A stretch of DNA of 64,000 nucleotides from Nitrobacter sp963807355 (GCA_963807355.1 CAWEBX010000007.1:254429-318428), one strand, 5' to 3'. Positions 1 to 11,432 are shown, counted from the stretch's first letter. The notes: generated by a model from the letters alone, not told the origin. Made by a program: numbers and translations.

Positions 1-1023
1 CGCCGTCGCTGTTCGCGGCCGTGCGTCGTCCTTCGCGCGCCAGACCTTCCTTCAGCGCGTGCACGATCAGCGCGCGCACCAGCCCGGCGTTGCGGAATCG
101 CACTTCCGTCTTCGCGGGATGGACATTGGCGTCGACCTCTTGCGGGTCCGTTGTGACGAACAACGCCACCACCGGATGACGGTCGCGCGGCAGGTAGTCG
201 GAATAGGCCGCGCGCACCGCGCCCAGATCAGCTTGTCACGCACCGGACGGCCGTTGACGAACAGATATTGGCCGAGCGCGTTGGCGCGGGTCAGCGACGG
301 CGCGGCAGCAAAGCCCTCGACGATGACGCTCTCGCGTTCGGCGCGCACCGCGATGGCAGCGGAACGGAAGTCTCCGCCGAGAATGTCGCCCAGTCGCGTC
401 AATCGTCCCGCCGCTCCCGGCAGCGCCGCCGTCCACGTCGCTGGCGCACGCCCTTCGCCTGCGAGGGTAAAACCGATATCAGGCCGCGCCATTGCCAGCC
501 GCCGCACCACCTCGCGGATCGCCTCGGCTTCGGTCCGATCGGTCTTGAGGAATTTCAGCCGTGCGGGCGTCGCATAAAAGAGATCGGCGACTTCGACGCG
601 CGTGCCTTGCGTCAGGCCGCCGGCATGATCGCGGATTTCTGTCCACCTTCGACGTTGAGCGACCACGCATGCGGCTCGCGGGCGTCGCGTGTGGTGATGC
701 AGAGCTTGGCGACCGCTCCGATCGACGGCAGTGCTTCGCCGCGAAAGCCGAGCGTGCGGATGCGCAGCAAATCCTCGTCGTCGAGTTTCGAGGTGGCATG
801 GCGATCCACCGCGAGCGCGAGGTCGTCCTTCGCCATGCCGGCGCCGTCGTCGGTGACGCCGATGCGGCGGCTGGCCGCCGCCGTCGGTGAAGACGTCGAT
901 GCGGGCCGCGCCGGCGTCAATCGCGTTCTCAACCAGCTCCTTGACGACGCTGGCCGGACGCTCGACCACTTCGCCGGCGGCGATGCGGTTGACGACAGTC
1001 TCGGGAAGCTGGCGGACGGGCAT
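1..1023 (-). CDS. mutL: DNA mismatch repair protein MutL (3' part beyond window, frameshifted)
   Basis: MutL is the ATPase that links MutS mismatch recognition to strand excision. Only the N-terminal GHKL ATPase and the start of the transducer domain lie here; the C-terminal half runs off the left edge. The start MPVRQLPETVVNRIAAGEV is at 1023. The GHKL motifs ELVENAIDAG, DDGAGM and TLGFRGEAL follow, then YATPARLKFLK and LFVNGRPVRDK. These pieces lie in different frames, with shifts near 870, 640 and 215. Each conserved block resumes where the family expects it, so I read one gene carrying indels. Identity is secure; the intact state of the reading frame is not shown by this sequence. Confidence 0.9.
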
Positions 1024-1194
1024 GCGCGGCTCAGTGCTGGTTGCGACCGAGTTTAGGCGTTCGCAGCGCCGATTGCATGGGGGCAAATCCGGATGTCCCG
1101 GATTGATTGAGGGTCTGCGTTCGGAGCGCGGCGGTCGCGTGCAACGCGCGATGCTTCGCTTCGCCGCATTGGTCGGCGGCACGTCCGCGCGGGA

Positions 1195-1615
1195 TTAGTC
1201 CTCGGAAGACGTCCGTCCACGTCTCGCCTTGACGTCGCCGCGACGCTTCTTGCTCTCAAGCCGGCGTTGCTTCGAGCCGAAGAGTCGGCTTGGTAGCGCG
1301 GCGCGGGGTCGGCCGGATCGCGGCCTGGCGCAGCAATTCGATCAGGCGGTCGGTGGCGTCGGCGCGGTTGCGCTCCTGGGTCCGAAAGCGCTGGGCATGG
1401 ATCACGATCACGCCGTCCTTGGTCAGACGCTGCCCGGCGAGCCGGACGAGCCGCGCGGCGACGTCGGGGTCGAGCGTCAAGCGGCGAGTGTCGAAGCGCA
1501 ATTGCGCCGCAGTCGAGAGCTTGTTGACGTTTTGGCCGCCAGGTCCAGACGCGCGAATGAAGCTGATCTCGATGTCGTTTTCGTCGATCACGATATTGCG
1601 GGTGATCCGCAGCAT
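1195..1615 (-). CDS. arfB: Peptidyl-tRNA hydrolase ArfB (YaeJ-type ribosome rescue factor)
   Basis: ArfB rescues ribosomes stalled on mRNAs without a stop codon by hydrolysing the peptidyl-tRNA. The catalytic GPGGQNVNKL loop is present about 25 residues from the start MLRITRN at 1615. An upstream in-frame start at 1696 would add a tail the family lacks. In the simple reading frame the protein ends after KPTLRLEATPA. One base shift near 1275 instead gives a C-terminal tail of SKQRRLESKKRRGDVK and a stop at 1195. That basic tail is the part of ArfB that enters the empty mRNA channel, so the shifted reading is almost certainly right. Length is then about 139 residues, the family norm. Confidence 0.88.
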
Positions 1616-1649
1616 GGCAGTCACCTGGATTCGCCTGTCCGCGGCGGAA

Positions 1650-3091
1650 TCAGGCAGCGGCACCATACCTCGTTTGTTGCCTACCTGCGCCGTCAATGCG
1701 CGGCAGGTTGAGGCGCGGGCGAGCTGCAGTCGGCTGCGCCGCTGCGGGTTGCGCTTCCGTCTGCGGTGAGCGTCCCACGATCACGGTCAGAAGCCCCTGT
1801 CCCCACAGCCTCTTCGCGACCTGCTCTGGCCTGGTCGAGGGTGACGGCATCGACGATGGAATTGCGCTTCTCGATGTAGTCGATCGGCAGATTGTCCGTC
1901 TGATATTGCAGCAGGCCGGTGGCGAGCTTCGAAGAGGTATCGAGCTCCAGCATCTGCGATCCCTTCAGATAGGACTTGGCTTCGTCGAGCTCCTTCGGCG
2001 TCGGCCCGTCTTCGGCAAAACGCTTGATTTCCTTGTTGATGGCATCGACGCTCTCGCCGGCGCGGTCCGCGCGAGTCCCGGTGGTGCCCGCGAACAGCGC
2101 CGAATGGTCCATCCACAGAAGCGATTCCGAGATGGAATAGGCGAGGCCGCGCTTTTCGCGCACCTCGCGATAGAGCCGCGACGACAGCGAGCCGCCGCCG
2201 AGAATGTGGTTATCAATGTAGGCCGCCATGAAATCAGGATCGTGACGCTTGACGCCGGGACCGCCGAACATGACCACGGTTTGCGGCACGTCGAGCGGAA
2301 CGAACGCACGTTGCGGCGGCTTCGCAGCGAGAATGTCGGCAACGGGTGCGAGGTCGCCCTTCGCGGGCAGACCTCCAAAAGTTTGATCCAGCAGTCTTTG
2401 CGAGAGCTGCCGGCTCGATGTCGCCCACGACCGCGATCTTCAATTTGTCTCTCGCCAGCACGCGCCGCACGTAATTTCTGAGGTCGTCGGTCTGGATCGT
2501 TGGAATGCTTTCGAGCGCGCCGTGCGATGGGATGACCATAGGGATGATCGCCGAATGCGAGCTCGAGAAGTTGAGGCCGGCAAGCGCATTCGGATTGGTC
2601 GAGTTGCGGCGCAGGCTGGGACATGATCTGCGCAGCGGATGCGCTCGACGTCATCAGCGTCGAAGCGCGGCGAGGTCAGGGCAAGCCGCAGCAGGCCAAA
2701 TGCTTCGTCGCTGTGTTCCTTGAGCATCCGCAACGAGCCGCGGAACCGGTCGCGTTCGATGCTGAAGCTCAGCTCGATGGCGCGGCGGTCAAGCCGTTCA
2801 CGGAAGGTCTTGGAGTCGAGATCGGCGGCGCCTTCGTCGAGCAGGCTGGCGACCATGTAGCCGACGCCCGGCTTGTCGGCAGGGTCCTGAGCCGCGCCGC
2901 CCGCGAACGCATATTCCATCGCCACCAGCGGAACGGTGGCGTCCTGAACGAACCAGGCCTCGATACCTCCCGGCGTCACCAGATGCTGGATTTTCGTCGC
3001 TGCGAACGAAGGGATCGCGGCCAGGGAGGTCAATGCGAAACATACGGCGGCGAAGCAGGAGGCGCGCCGCGCCGGTCCGGGTAAATCTCAC
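1650..3091 (-). CDS. M16 family peptidase, non-catalytic (R/Y) subunit, frameshifted
   Basis: Second member of a tandem M16 (insulinase/pitrilysin fold) pair, predicted periplasmic. A GTG start at 3091 overlaps the stop of the upstream M16 gene (GTGA). A signal peptide follows, crossing one shift near 3065 and ending around PSFA. The HxxEH zinc motif is absent: the equivalent stretch reads GYMVASLLDEG. The substrate-binding pair is present as SSRLYREVREKRGLAYS. This division of labour (zinc in one chain, R/Y in the other) is known for heterodimeric M16 proteases. The reading frame changes near 2625, 2390, 2290 and 1850. The exact C-terminus is uncertain (1650 or 1693). Confidence 0.8.
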
Positions 3092-4484
3092 GACCGCTTC
3101 TCCTCGCGCTTCGGCGTGGTGTCCTTGATCAGGTATCCCGTGACCGACCGCGTCTTCACCAGCCACTTTTGCGCGGCGTCGCGAACCTGCGCGGCGGTCA
3201 CGGCACGGATGCGATCCGGCCAGTTCCTGATCTCGTCGACGCTCAGATCCGACCGTCACGGCCGCGCCGTACCAGCGTGCCAGCGTCGCCTGATTGTCCT
3301 GGGCGTAGATCGCCTGCGCGATCAACTGCGTCTTCACGCGCTCGAGGTCCTCCGCGGGGATCGGAGTTTGTCGTGAGGTTTGCGATCACCGCGTCGATGG
3401 CCTGCTCGACCTCGGCGAAACTGACACCCTGCTTCGGCGCCGCCGCGATCGAGAACTGGGTCGCATCGACCGCGGTGCCCTGATAGGAGGCGTTGGCACT
3501 GACGGCGAGCGGCTTGTCGACGACCAGCGCGCGGTAGAGATAGGAGTTGCTGCCGTCGCCCATCAATTGCGCAAGCACATCCAGCGCGGGACTTTCGCCG
3601 GCTGCGGCGGTGGTCGCGGAGGGAACGAGATAATAGCGCCGCAGCTCAGGCTGCTCGACGCGAGGATCGGCGAGCGTGACCGTCCGTGGCGCGACCGGCA
3701 GCGGTTCCTGCGGACGGATACGAGCCGCCGGAATGGCGGGCTGCGGCGGCACTGGCCAAAGGTCTTTTCGATCTCGGGACGAATCTCCTGCGCGTCCACG
3801 TCGCCGGCGATTACCAGCGTTGCATTGTTCGGCGCATAAAACCGTTTGTAGAAGGCGAGCGCATCCTCGCGGGTGAGCTTCTCGATCTCATGATGCCAGC
3901 CGATCACCGGGCGGCCATACGGATGGTTGAGATACAGCGCGGCCATGATCTGTTCGATCAGCCGCGCGTCGGGATTGTTGGCGACGCGCATGTTGTATTC
4001 CTCGAGCACCACGTCGCGCTCGGGCAGCACGTTTTCGTCCTTCAGCACCAGGCCGGTCATGCGGTCGGCCTCGAACGCCATCATGCTCGCGAGTTGATCG
4101 CGGGGGACGCGCTGGTAGTAGCCGGTGTAGTCGAAGTAGGTGAAGGCATTCTCGTCGCCGCCGACCCGCAGCACGGTCTGGGAAAACTCGCCGGCGGGAT
4201 GTTTGGCGGTGCCCTTGAACATCAGATGCTCAAGGAAATGCGCGAGCCCCGATTTACCGGGCGTTTCGTCAGCCGAACCGACCTTGTACCAGATCATCTG
4301 CGTGACCACCGGCGTCCGGTGATCGGGAATGATCACGACCGCGAGCCCGTTGGCCAGGGTAAACGTGATCGGGCGTTGAGAGGTGACGGTCTGCGCCTGA
4401 GCTGCTGAGAAGGCAAACAGGAGCGCAAGACACAGGGCCAGCGCCGCGAGAGCGTGGATGGCCAGTCGTCGCAGCTGCTGTCAT
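3088..4484 (-). CDS. M16 family zinc metallopeptidase, catalytic subunit, frameshifted
   Basis: Predicted periplasmic zinc protease. The zinc-binding HFLEHLMFKGT motif (HxxEH) lies about 70 residues from the start. It is followed by DENAFTYFDYTGYYQ and VLEEYNMR, where the third zinc ligand is expected. The N-terminus has a hydrophobic signal peptide ending AFSAAQAQ. The ATG at 4484 reaches it only across a shift near 4475. Other shifts lie near 3745, 3365 and 3245. The stop at 3088 overlaps the GTG of the partner M16 gene, so the two are translationally coupled and probably act as a heterodimer. The pair lies downstream of ileS-lspA and a secreted protein, all on the same strand. Confidence 0.85.
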
Positions 4485-4680
4485 GGCGTGCATCGGCGGC
4501 AATTTGTCTGAACGATCACGGTTGCCGTCAGTCCTTTTGCTGGAGCGAATTCAGTCATTCCGGGGGTGTCGTCTGCTCCTGACGAGCGCCGAAGGCAAGC
4601 TGCATCAAGTTGCGTGAACCGGGCAGAAGACGGCCGGCTGCTGTCCGGTCGCGTGGCCCCGATACCGGCGTGACCGTGAG

Positions 4681-5411
4681 TTAGTACGTGACCTCTTTGC
4701 CGCTGTTGACGTCGGTATAGGTTGTTGCCGAGGAGCTTCCTTCGGTCCGGTGCCGTAAGCGAAGTTCGGCGACGGAGTCTGATAGCCCGTCGGCGGCTGC
4801 GTCAGTTTTTCCCGGTCCGGCTCACCCGTGAACGGTGCGGTCTCCGATTTGTTGCCGCCGAAAGATTCGCTGAGCTTGCCGGTGAAGCCGAGTTGCGAGG
4901 GGCTGAGCGACGGATTGTCGCTTTGCGGCTTGCCCGACTCTTCCGTCTCAGCCCGTCGTGTGGTGACGCCGGAACCACTCGGCGCGAGCTTGCTCGGCAA
5001 AATCGATTGTCCGCCTCCGAGGCGATGGCTTGTGGTTCTTGTTGGCGGCGACCGCCTCCTTGCGACGCTGAACGTCGGGGTCCTTCGGCCAGTTCGGGTC
5101 CTTGACTTCGGCCGCGGCCGAGCCCGGCGGCGGCAGATTCGATGCTTCGGCGGAATCACCAGCGGCGACCGCTCGCGATACTCGATGCCTTGAGTTGTCC
5201 ATGTTGGTGGCGCCGAGGCCGCTCATGAGGTTCTTGATGATTTTCTCCTCGAAGGTGGCGTTATCTCATCGTCCTGGGCACGGGCCATGCCGGACGACAG
5301 CACGATGGCGATACCCGCGGCAACGGCGGCGAGGCGAACGCCGCGCAGCAGCGTTCCCGAAGCCTCGAGCACGTCCCAACCGTTCCGTTCGGTCTTGCGC
5401 ATCACGTTCAT
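4681..5411 (-). CDS. Conserved secreted protein of unknown function, frameshifted
   Basis: Starts at 5411 (MNVMRKTE) or 5402 (MRKTE). A hydrophobic segment VRLAAVAAGIAIVLSSGMARA follows, which looks like a signal peptide. The mature part is polar and proline-rich. It includes GLGATNMDN, a SPLVIPP-like stretch, DPNWPKDPDVQRRKEA and, near the end, GGNKSETAPFTGEPDREKLTQPPTGYQTPSPNFAYGTGP read in two pieces. After further shifts it ends TDVNSGKEVTY with a stop at 4681. Shifts lie near 5262, 5165, 4980 and 4725. I recall similar proteins next to ileS-lspA in Bradyrhizobium relatives, but no function. It lies between lspA and the M16 pair and may be co-transcribed. Confidence 0.72.
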
Positions 5412-5483
5412 CCTGTTCAGTTTTTTCGAGCGGATCGCAGCCAAAAGCCGCCGGCATTCCGAGCAAGTCCCTATCGTCCCGGA

Positions 5484-5986
5484 TCAGGGCGCTTTTGCGG
5501 CGGATGTCCCGAGGAAGGAATCATACAGCAGGGCTATCACCCCGACAACGATCGCCACATCGGCAAGGTTGAATACGTACCAGTTATAGGTTTTACCTGC
5601 GATCTGGACATGAAACAGGGCGAAATCCACCACCGCGCCATAGGCGAAGCGGTCGATGGCGTTGCCGATGGCGCCGCCGATGATGAGGCCGAGGCCAATT
5701 GTCGCCATAGCGGGTCTGCGACCGCGCCATCCAGATCGCCAGCAGGACCACCGCGACGGCCTTGATCGCGAGCAGGATCGCGGCGACCGCCGGGACTGTC
5801 GTTCTGGAACCAGCCATAGCTGATGCCGGTGTTCCAGGCCAGCACGAGGTCGAAGAACGGCGTGACGCTGACGGCGCCACGGTGGCCGATATCGAACGCG
5901 AACAGAAGCCAGAGCTTGGACGCCTGATCGGCAATCAGCGCCGCGACGGCCGCAACGATGCCGGAGCGAATAACCGCGGCGGTCAC
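5484..5986 (-). CDS. lspA: Lipoprotein signal peptidase II (frameshifted)
   Basis: Inner-membrane aspartyl protease that removes the signal peptide from diacylglyceryl-prolipoproteins. Several transmembrane segments are visible. The catalytic context is clear: AWNTGISYGWF, then IGNAIDRFAYGAVVDF carrying the two aspartates. The GTG start at 5986 overlaps the ileS stop (GTGTGA), so the two are coupled. Shifts near 5790 and 5715 split the protein into three frames. The length, about 165 residues, matches the family. Its partner enzyme Lgt is also in this window, near 55.5 kb. Confidence 0.9.
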
Positions 5987-8900
5987 ACGGTCACTCCCAG
6001 CGCCTTCCATTCCCGCAGCGCCTGCGCGTCGCGTGGCGACACGTCGGGATACTCCTTGTCGCTGCCGACGGTCGGCAGGATCTTCCACGATCGGGCGCAC
6101 TTGGCCCCGGCAGCTTTCTCGATCACCACGGCCACGCCGGGGACGTTCGGCAAACGGAACGCGTCGGCCGGCGCGTCGCCCTCGCGCACTTCAAAGTTCG
6201 AAGTGATGCAGACCTCTGCAAGATCGACGTCGAACAACATGCCAAGCATCGCGCGGTCGGCGACATAGACAATCGGCGAGGCTTCGAGCGAGGAGCCGAT
6301 CCGCTTGGCGGCACGCTCAAGCTCCAGCGCGCCGGTGACGACGCTGCGCACCGCGCGGACGGTCTCCCATTTCGCAGCCAGGGCGTCGTCGCGAAAGTTG
6401 TCGAAGCTCTCCGGGAACAGTGTCAGATGCACCGACGGTTCTGCATCCGGCCGATATAGCCGCCACGCTTCTTCGGTCGTGAACGAGAGCACCGGCGCCA
6501 GCCATTTCAGGATTGAATCGCAAAGTTTGTCGATCACGGTCAGCGCGGCCTTGCGCGCCGTCGACGACGGCGGTTCGCAGTAAAGCGTGTCCTTGCGGAT
6601 ATCGAAATAGAACGCCGATAGTTCGGTGTTCATGAAAGCCGCGAGACTTGCGACCACCGTCTTGTAGTCGAATTCCGCATAGGCCTTGCGCACCACGGCG
6701 CTCTGTTCTGCAAGCTGGTGCAGCATCAAGCGCTCGAGTTCGGGCATGTCGGAGATCGCAACGGCCTCGTCGCGATTGAAGTGATGCAGCGTGCCGAGCA
6801 TCCAGCGAATTGTGTTGCGCAGCTTGCGATAGGTCTCAATGGTGTTCTTGAGAATTTCCGGACCGATGCGCTGATCGTCGGCATAATCCGTTGCGCAGAC
6901 CCACAGCCGCAGGATGTCGGCACCGGAATCTCTGATGACTTTCTGAGGATCGACGGTGTTGCCGAGAGATTTGGACATCTTGCGGCCGTTCTCGTCGAGC
7001 GTGAAGCCGTGGGTCAGCACCACATCATAAGGCGCGCGGCCGCGGGTGCCGCAGCTTTCCAATAGCGATGAGTGAAACCAGCCGCGATGCTGGTCGCTGC
7101 CTTCCAGATACATCACGGTATCCTGGCCGCCGTCGACCTTGCGTTTGATGTCCTTGAGGCCCGGGAAGTGCAGGGGATCTTCCAGCACGAAAGCGTGCGT
7201 CGAGCCGGAGTCGAACCAGACGTCGAGAATGTCGTCGACCTTGCGCCAGTCCTCGTTGGCGCGCGATGCCCAGAAAACGCTCGCGCGCGCCATCGGTGTA
7301 CCAGGCATCCGCGCCTTCCGTCTCGAAGGCGTCGGTGATGCGCTTGTTGACGGCGTCGTCGATCAGGATTTCGGCGGAGCCATCGCCCGTCTCGCGCACG
7401 AACACCGCGATCGGCACGCCCCAGGCGCGCTGGCGCGAGATCACCCAGTCGGGCCGGTTGGCGATCATGCCGGTGATGCGGTTCTGGCCGGCCGGCGGTA
7501 CCCATTGGGTGACGCTGATTGCTTGCAATGCGCGGGCGCGCAGTGTGTCGCCGTGCTTCGCCTTGCCATTGTCAGCGATGTCCCGATCCATCGCGATGAA
7601 CCACTGCGGCGTGTTGCGGAAGATCACCGGCTTCTTCGAGCGCCACGAATGCGGATATTGATGTTTCAAACGCCCACGGGCGAGCAGCATGCCGCGTTCG
7701 ACCAGCGCCTTGATGACCGCCTCGTTGGCGTCGCCCTTGTTGCCCTTGTCGTCGATGACGCGCTTGCCTTCGAAACCCGGCGCCTGCGCGGTCAGCGCGC
7801 CGTTCTCGTCGACGGTATAGGGAATTGTCGAAATGATTCCGCGCGTCTCAAGCTCGCGCGCGTTGTGAGTCCAGATGTCGAAATCCTCGCGGCCGTGGCC
7901 GGGCGCGGTGTGGACGAAGCCGGTGCCGGTATCGTCGGTGACGTGATCGCCTTCCAGCAGCGGCACGGTGAATTCGTAGCCGCCGGAAAAGCTTTTCAGC
8001 GGATGCGCGCACTCCACCGCATCCAACGTGTCGGCGGGAATGTCGCGAACTTTCTCGAATGCGGTAACGCGCGCCTGCTTGAACACGTCCTCGGCAAGTT
8101 TGTCCGCGAGGATCAGAAGATCACCGGTTTTCGCCCAGTTGTCGGCAGGTGCATCGGTGACCTTGTAAAGACCATAGGCGATCTTGTTCGAGAAGCTGAT
8201 GGCGCGGTTGCCCGGCAGCGTCCACGGCGTCGTGGTCCAGATCACCACGCTCGCTTGCGCCAGCGCGCCGTGCGCCGGCGAGGTCACCGGAAACTTCACC
8301 CACACCGTATCGCTGGTGTGGTCCTCATACTCGACCTCGGCTTCCGCCAGCGCCGTTTTCTCCACCACGCTCCACATCACCGGCTTGGAGCCGCGATAGA
8401 GCGTGCCATTAGCGGCGAACTTCATCAGTTCGCGCGCGATCTGCGCCTCGGCCGGATAGGTCATGGTGGCGTAGGGATGATCCCAGTCGCCGATAATGCC
8501 GAGACGCTTGAACTGTTCGCGCTGCACGTTCAGCCAGTTCTCCGCATAGGCGCGGCATTCCTTGCGAAACGCCACCATCGCTGCGGAGTCCTTGAAGTTC
8601 GGCTTCGTCTTGCCCTTGGAGCGGTAGTTCTCCTCCTCGATCTTCCATTCGATCGGCAGGCCGTGGCAGTCCCATCCCGGCACGTAGTTGGAATCATGCC
8701 CGAGCATCTGCTGGCTTCGGGTCACCACGTCCTTCAGGATCTTATTGAGCGCGTGGCCGATATGGATGTTGCCGTTGGCATAGGGCGGGCCATCGTGCAG
8801 CACGAATTTGGCGCGATCCTTCGCGGCCTTGCGGAGAAGTCCGAAGAGGTCGATGTCGGTCCAACGCTTCAGGATTTCCGGCTCGCGCTGCGGCAGCCCC

Positions 8901-8995
8901 GCGCGCATCGGAAATTCCGTCTGCGGCAGAAAGAGGGTTTTGGCGTAATCGGGGGCGTCGGCTTTCGCGGCGGATTTCTGCGACTTGTCGGACAT
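5983..8995 (-). CDS. ileS: Isoleucyl-tRNA synthetase (one frameshift)
   Basis: Class I aminoacyl-tRNA synthetase charging tRNA-Ile. The N-terminus MSDKSQKSAAKADAPDYAKT is at 8995. The HIGH signature is NGNIHIGHALNKILKD and the KMSKS signature is ENGRKMSKSLGNT. The editing domain lies between them, and a C-terminal anticodon-binding domain follows. One base shift near 7270, within the stretch ARERFLG/ASRANEDW, separates a 650-residue N-terminal frame from the rest. Combined length is about 1000 residues, normal for the family. It is coupled to lspA. The gene is essential, so the shift is best read as a sequence error. Confidence 0.95.
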
Positions 8996-9170
8996 ATGGC
9001 TAGGCTTCTGGCTTTGGCTGAATGGCGCGGAGAAGTGGGGTGGTCCCGGTCTTGCGCCGAGCGAAGCTCAGGCGAAAGCCGGGCCGCTAATGCTTGGAAT
9101 GGTGCGCCGCGCAAACATGGGAATGTCCATAGCAGTCAGCCGAGGGAATGGCAAAGCGCTGGGTCGTGAT

Positions 9171-9708
9171 TCAACTTCCGCTCCGGAGACGACGCGCAGG
9201 ATTTCCCGCCACCGTCACGCCTGCTGCGACATCCCGCGTCACCACGCTGCCGGCGCCTATGACCGCTCCGTCGCCGATAGCGACGCCGGGAAGGATGATC
9301 GCGCCTCCGCCGATCCAGACATCGGAGCCAATTCGAACAGGCCTGCCGAACTCGAGCCCTTCGTGCCTTGTCTGAGCGTCACGAGGATGGTCGGCGGCAT
9401 AGATCTGGGTCGCTGGACCGATCTGGGTGCGGTCACCGACCTTGACATGGACCACGTCGAGGATAACGCAGTTGAAATTGAGAAATACGCCGTCGCCAAG
9501 AAAGATATTGTAGCCGAAATCGCAGGAGAACGGAGGCCGGATCACGACGCCTGCGCCGACGCGGCCGAAGGTGCTGCGTGAGCAGTTCGTAGCGTTGGGC
9601 TTCCGGAAGCCCCATCGCCGCGTTGTAGCGCGCGAGCCATACGCTGTTCGCACCTTGCTCGGCCTGTATCTCGTGGTCGCCAGGGCGATACAGTTCGCCC
9701 GCGAGCAT
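9171..9708 (-). CDS. Maltose/galactoside O-acetyltransferase-like hexapeptide enzyme (Maa/LacA/NodL family)
   Basis: Left-handed beta-helix acetyltransferase that moves an acetyl group from acetyl-CoA to a sugar or oligosaccharide. The start MLAGELYRPGDHEI is at 9708, and the Maa N-terminal ARYNA segment is present. The hexapeptide repeat region follows: FGYNIFLGDGVFLN, VKVGDRTQIGPATQIY, IGSDVWIGGGAIILPGV, GAVIGAGSVVTRDV. The histidine of the family is in YAADHP. A single shift near 9580 joins the two halves. It stands 18 bp after ribF on the same strand and before ileS, so it may be part of that operon. The substrate cannot be read from sequence. Confidence 0.85.
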
Positions 9709-9725
9709 CTTCTGCTTTTCGGTCT

Positions 9726-10721
9726 TCAGCCGATCTCTCCCAGCTTCGGAAATGCATCAGGGGCGGCGGCGAGCTGGGTTCGGCACGGGCGGCTGTCATC
9801 GTCCATTTGACGAACCAGTGCCTCGACACCATCAAACTTCAGTTCGTCGCGGATGAAGCCGATGAAGGCGACGTCCAGCATGGTCCCGTAGAGGTCGCCC
9901 TGGAAGTCGAACACGAATACCTCGAGCAGCGGCGCGCCGTTGTCGAATGTCGGACGGCGGCCGAAGCTCGCAACGCCGTCGAAGCGCCGGTGATCCTTTC
10001 CCTTGCCGCGGCCGACGCGCACGGCATAGATACCATGCTTGAGGCCGCAATCCTGATCGAGGCGGATGTTGGCGGTGGGATAGCCGAGGCTGCGGCCTCG
10101 CTTCTCGCCGTGGATCACCTCGCCGGTCACGAACCATGGCCCACCGAGCATCGCGGTGGCGTCCGCGATCCGGCCTTCCGCAAGCGCCATGCGGACGGCG
10201 CTGGACGAGACCGCGCGTTCGTCGATGTCGACAGGAGGCTGCACGTCCACCTCGATCCCGAGGCGCGGGGCCTCGCTGACAAGCAGGCTCGGCGATCCCA
10301 CCCGGCCCTTGCCGAAACGGAAGTCGTATCCGACGGCGATGCCGCTGACTCCGAGGCGTTCGATCAGATCATGGTGAATGAAATCTTGCGCTGTCGTGCC
10401 GGCCCGCGCGGCGTCGAAGGTCATGACCACGGCACCGTCGAGACCGGTGCCCGCCAAAAGCCGCAGCTTGTTGGTTTCGTCGGTCAGGCGAAACTGCGAG
10501 GCATTCGGACTGAAGAACTTCCGCGGGTGCGGCTCGAAGGTCACCGCGAAGGCAGGCTTTCCGCGGGAGCGGGCCATTTCGAACGCGGCTGCGATGACCG
10601 CGCGGTGGCCGAGGTGAACGCCATCGAAATTTCCCATTGCCACCACTCCTCCTTTAGGAATAGCGGCAGCGGGAGCGATATCGCGAATAATCGTAAATCC
10701 CGAGGCCATTATCGCGTTCAT
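9726..10721 (-). CDS. ribF: Bifunctional riboflavin kinase / FAD synthetase
   Basis: Makes FMN and FAD from riboflavin. The N-terminal adenylyltransferase domain has GNFDGVHLGHRAVIA and the FEPHPRKFF motif. The C-terminal flavokinase domain has GRSLGYPTANI and the segment GIYAVRV. It is 331 residues and intact, a normal length. The first ATG is at 10721; an alternative at 10709 (MASGFTII) would remove four residues. It is the first gene of a minus-strand run leading to the acetyltransferase, ileS and lspA, a common alphaproteobacterial order. Confidence 0.95.
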   Translation of the reverse strand: MNAIMASGFTIIRDIAPAAAIPKGGVVAMGNFDGVHLGHRAVIAAAFEMARSRGKPAFAVTFEPHPRKFFSPNASQFRLTDETNKLRLLAGTGLDGAVVMTFDAARAGTTAQDFIHHDLIERLGVSGIAVGYDFRFGKGRVGSPSLLVSEAPRLGIEVDVQPPVDIDERAVSSSAVRMALAEGRIADATAMLGGPWFVTGEVIHGEKRGRSLGYPTANIRLDQDCGLKHGIYAVRVGRGKGKDHRRFDGVASFGRRPTFDNGAPLLEVFVFDFQGDLYGTMLDVAFIGFIRDELKFDGVEALVRQMDDDSRPCRTQLAAAPDAFPKLGEIG

Positions 10722-10967
10722 TGAAGGGTTTCAGTGGCGGACCGTGACGTTGCGGCCGGATCGAAGTCAAGTCGGCTTGGCGTCCGGCGGCACCTTTCGA
10801 GCGGCCGGTTAACGCGCTGTTTAAGGGCTGGTGGTAATCATGACAGCGGACCCGCGAGGCGCAGTGACCGGCGGAAAATACCGGTGTTTGCTCTCGAGGA
10901 TGGCCCGCTTCAGCGGGCTTTTGGCGATTTCGGCACACATAGAAAATCTGACGGCAGGGGGCTCGAG

Positions 10968-11363
10968 ATGGCGGTTGATTTGTCGATGTCTGTTCTGGTG
11001 GTGGATGATTACAACACCATGATCCGCATCATCCGGAATCTGCTCAAGCAGCTTGGTTTCGAGAATATCGACGACGCCAGCGATGGTTCGGCGGCGCTGA
11101 ACAAGATGCGCACCAAGAAGTACGGTCTCGTGATCTCCGACTGGAACATGGAGCCGATGACCGGCTACGACCTGCTCAAGGAAGTCCGTGCCGATGCCAA
11201 TCTTGCGATGACGCCGTTTATCATGATCACGGCCGAGTCCAAGACCGAGAACGTCATCGCCGCCAAAAAGGCCGGTGTGAACAACTACATCGTCAAACCG
11301 TTCAACGCCGCGACGCTGAAGAACAAGATCGAAGCGGTATTTCCCGACAACGTCCCGGCGTAG
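10968..11363 (+). CDS. Single-domain response regulator, CheY-like
   Basis: A stand-alone receiver domain of 131 residues with no output domain. Receiver landmarks are all present: the acidic pair in LVVDDYN, the phospho-acceptor aspartate in VISDWNMEP, the threonine in MITAES and the lysine in YIVKPFN. It most resembles chemotaxis CheY proteins that act on the flagellar switch or compete for phosphate. ATG 10968 is preceded by a G-rich Shine-Dalgarno about 7 bp upstream; MSVLVVDD seven codons later is an alternative start. No chemotaxis genes are adjacent, so the partner kinase is unknown. Confidence 0.9.
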   Translation: MAVDLSMSVLVVDDYNTMIRIIRNLLKQLGFENIDDASDGSAALNKMRTKKYGLVISDWNMEPMTGYDLLKEVRADANLAMTPFIMITAESKTENVIAAKKAGVNNYIVKPFNAATLKNKIEAVFPDNVPA

Positions 11364-11432
11364 CGTTTCCGGCGAGCCCAGGTTTGCGATCAGAATACGT
11401 GCGACGCAGCGGCTTCGCCGCGTCCTGTTCGT

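Noticed and set aside
7139..9169. 676-residue open frame antisense to ileS
   Set aside because: Mirror of a high-GC coding sequence, with no family pattern; the opposite strand has full IleS signatures.
8996..9170. T-box or other riboswitch leader of ileS
   Set aside because: No T-box bulge or specifier stem seen, and T-boxes are not expected in this group; ileS more likely follows ribF.
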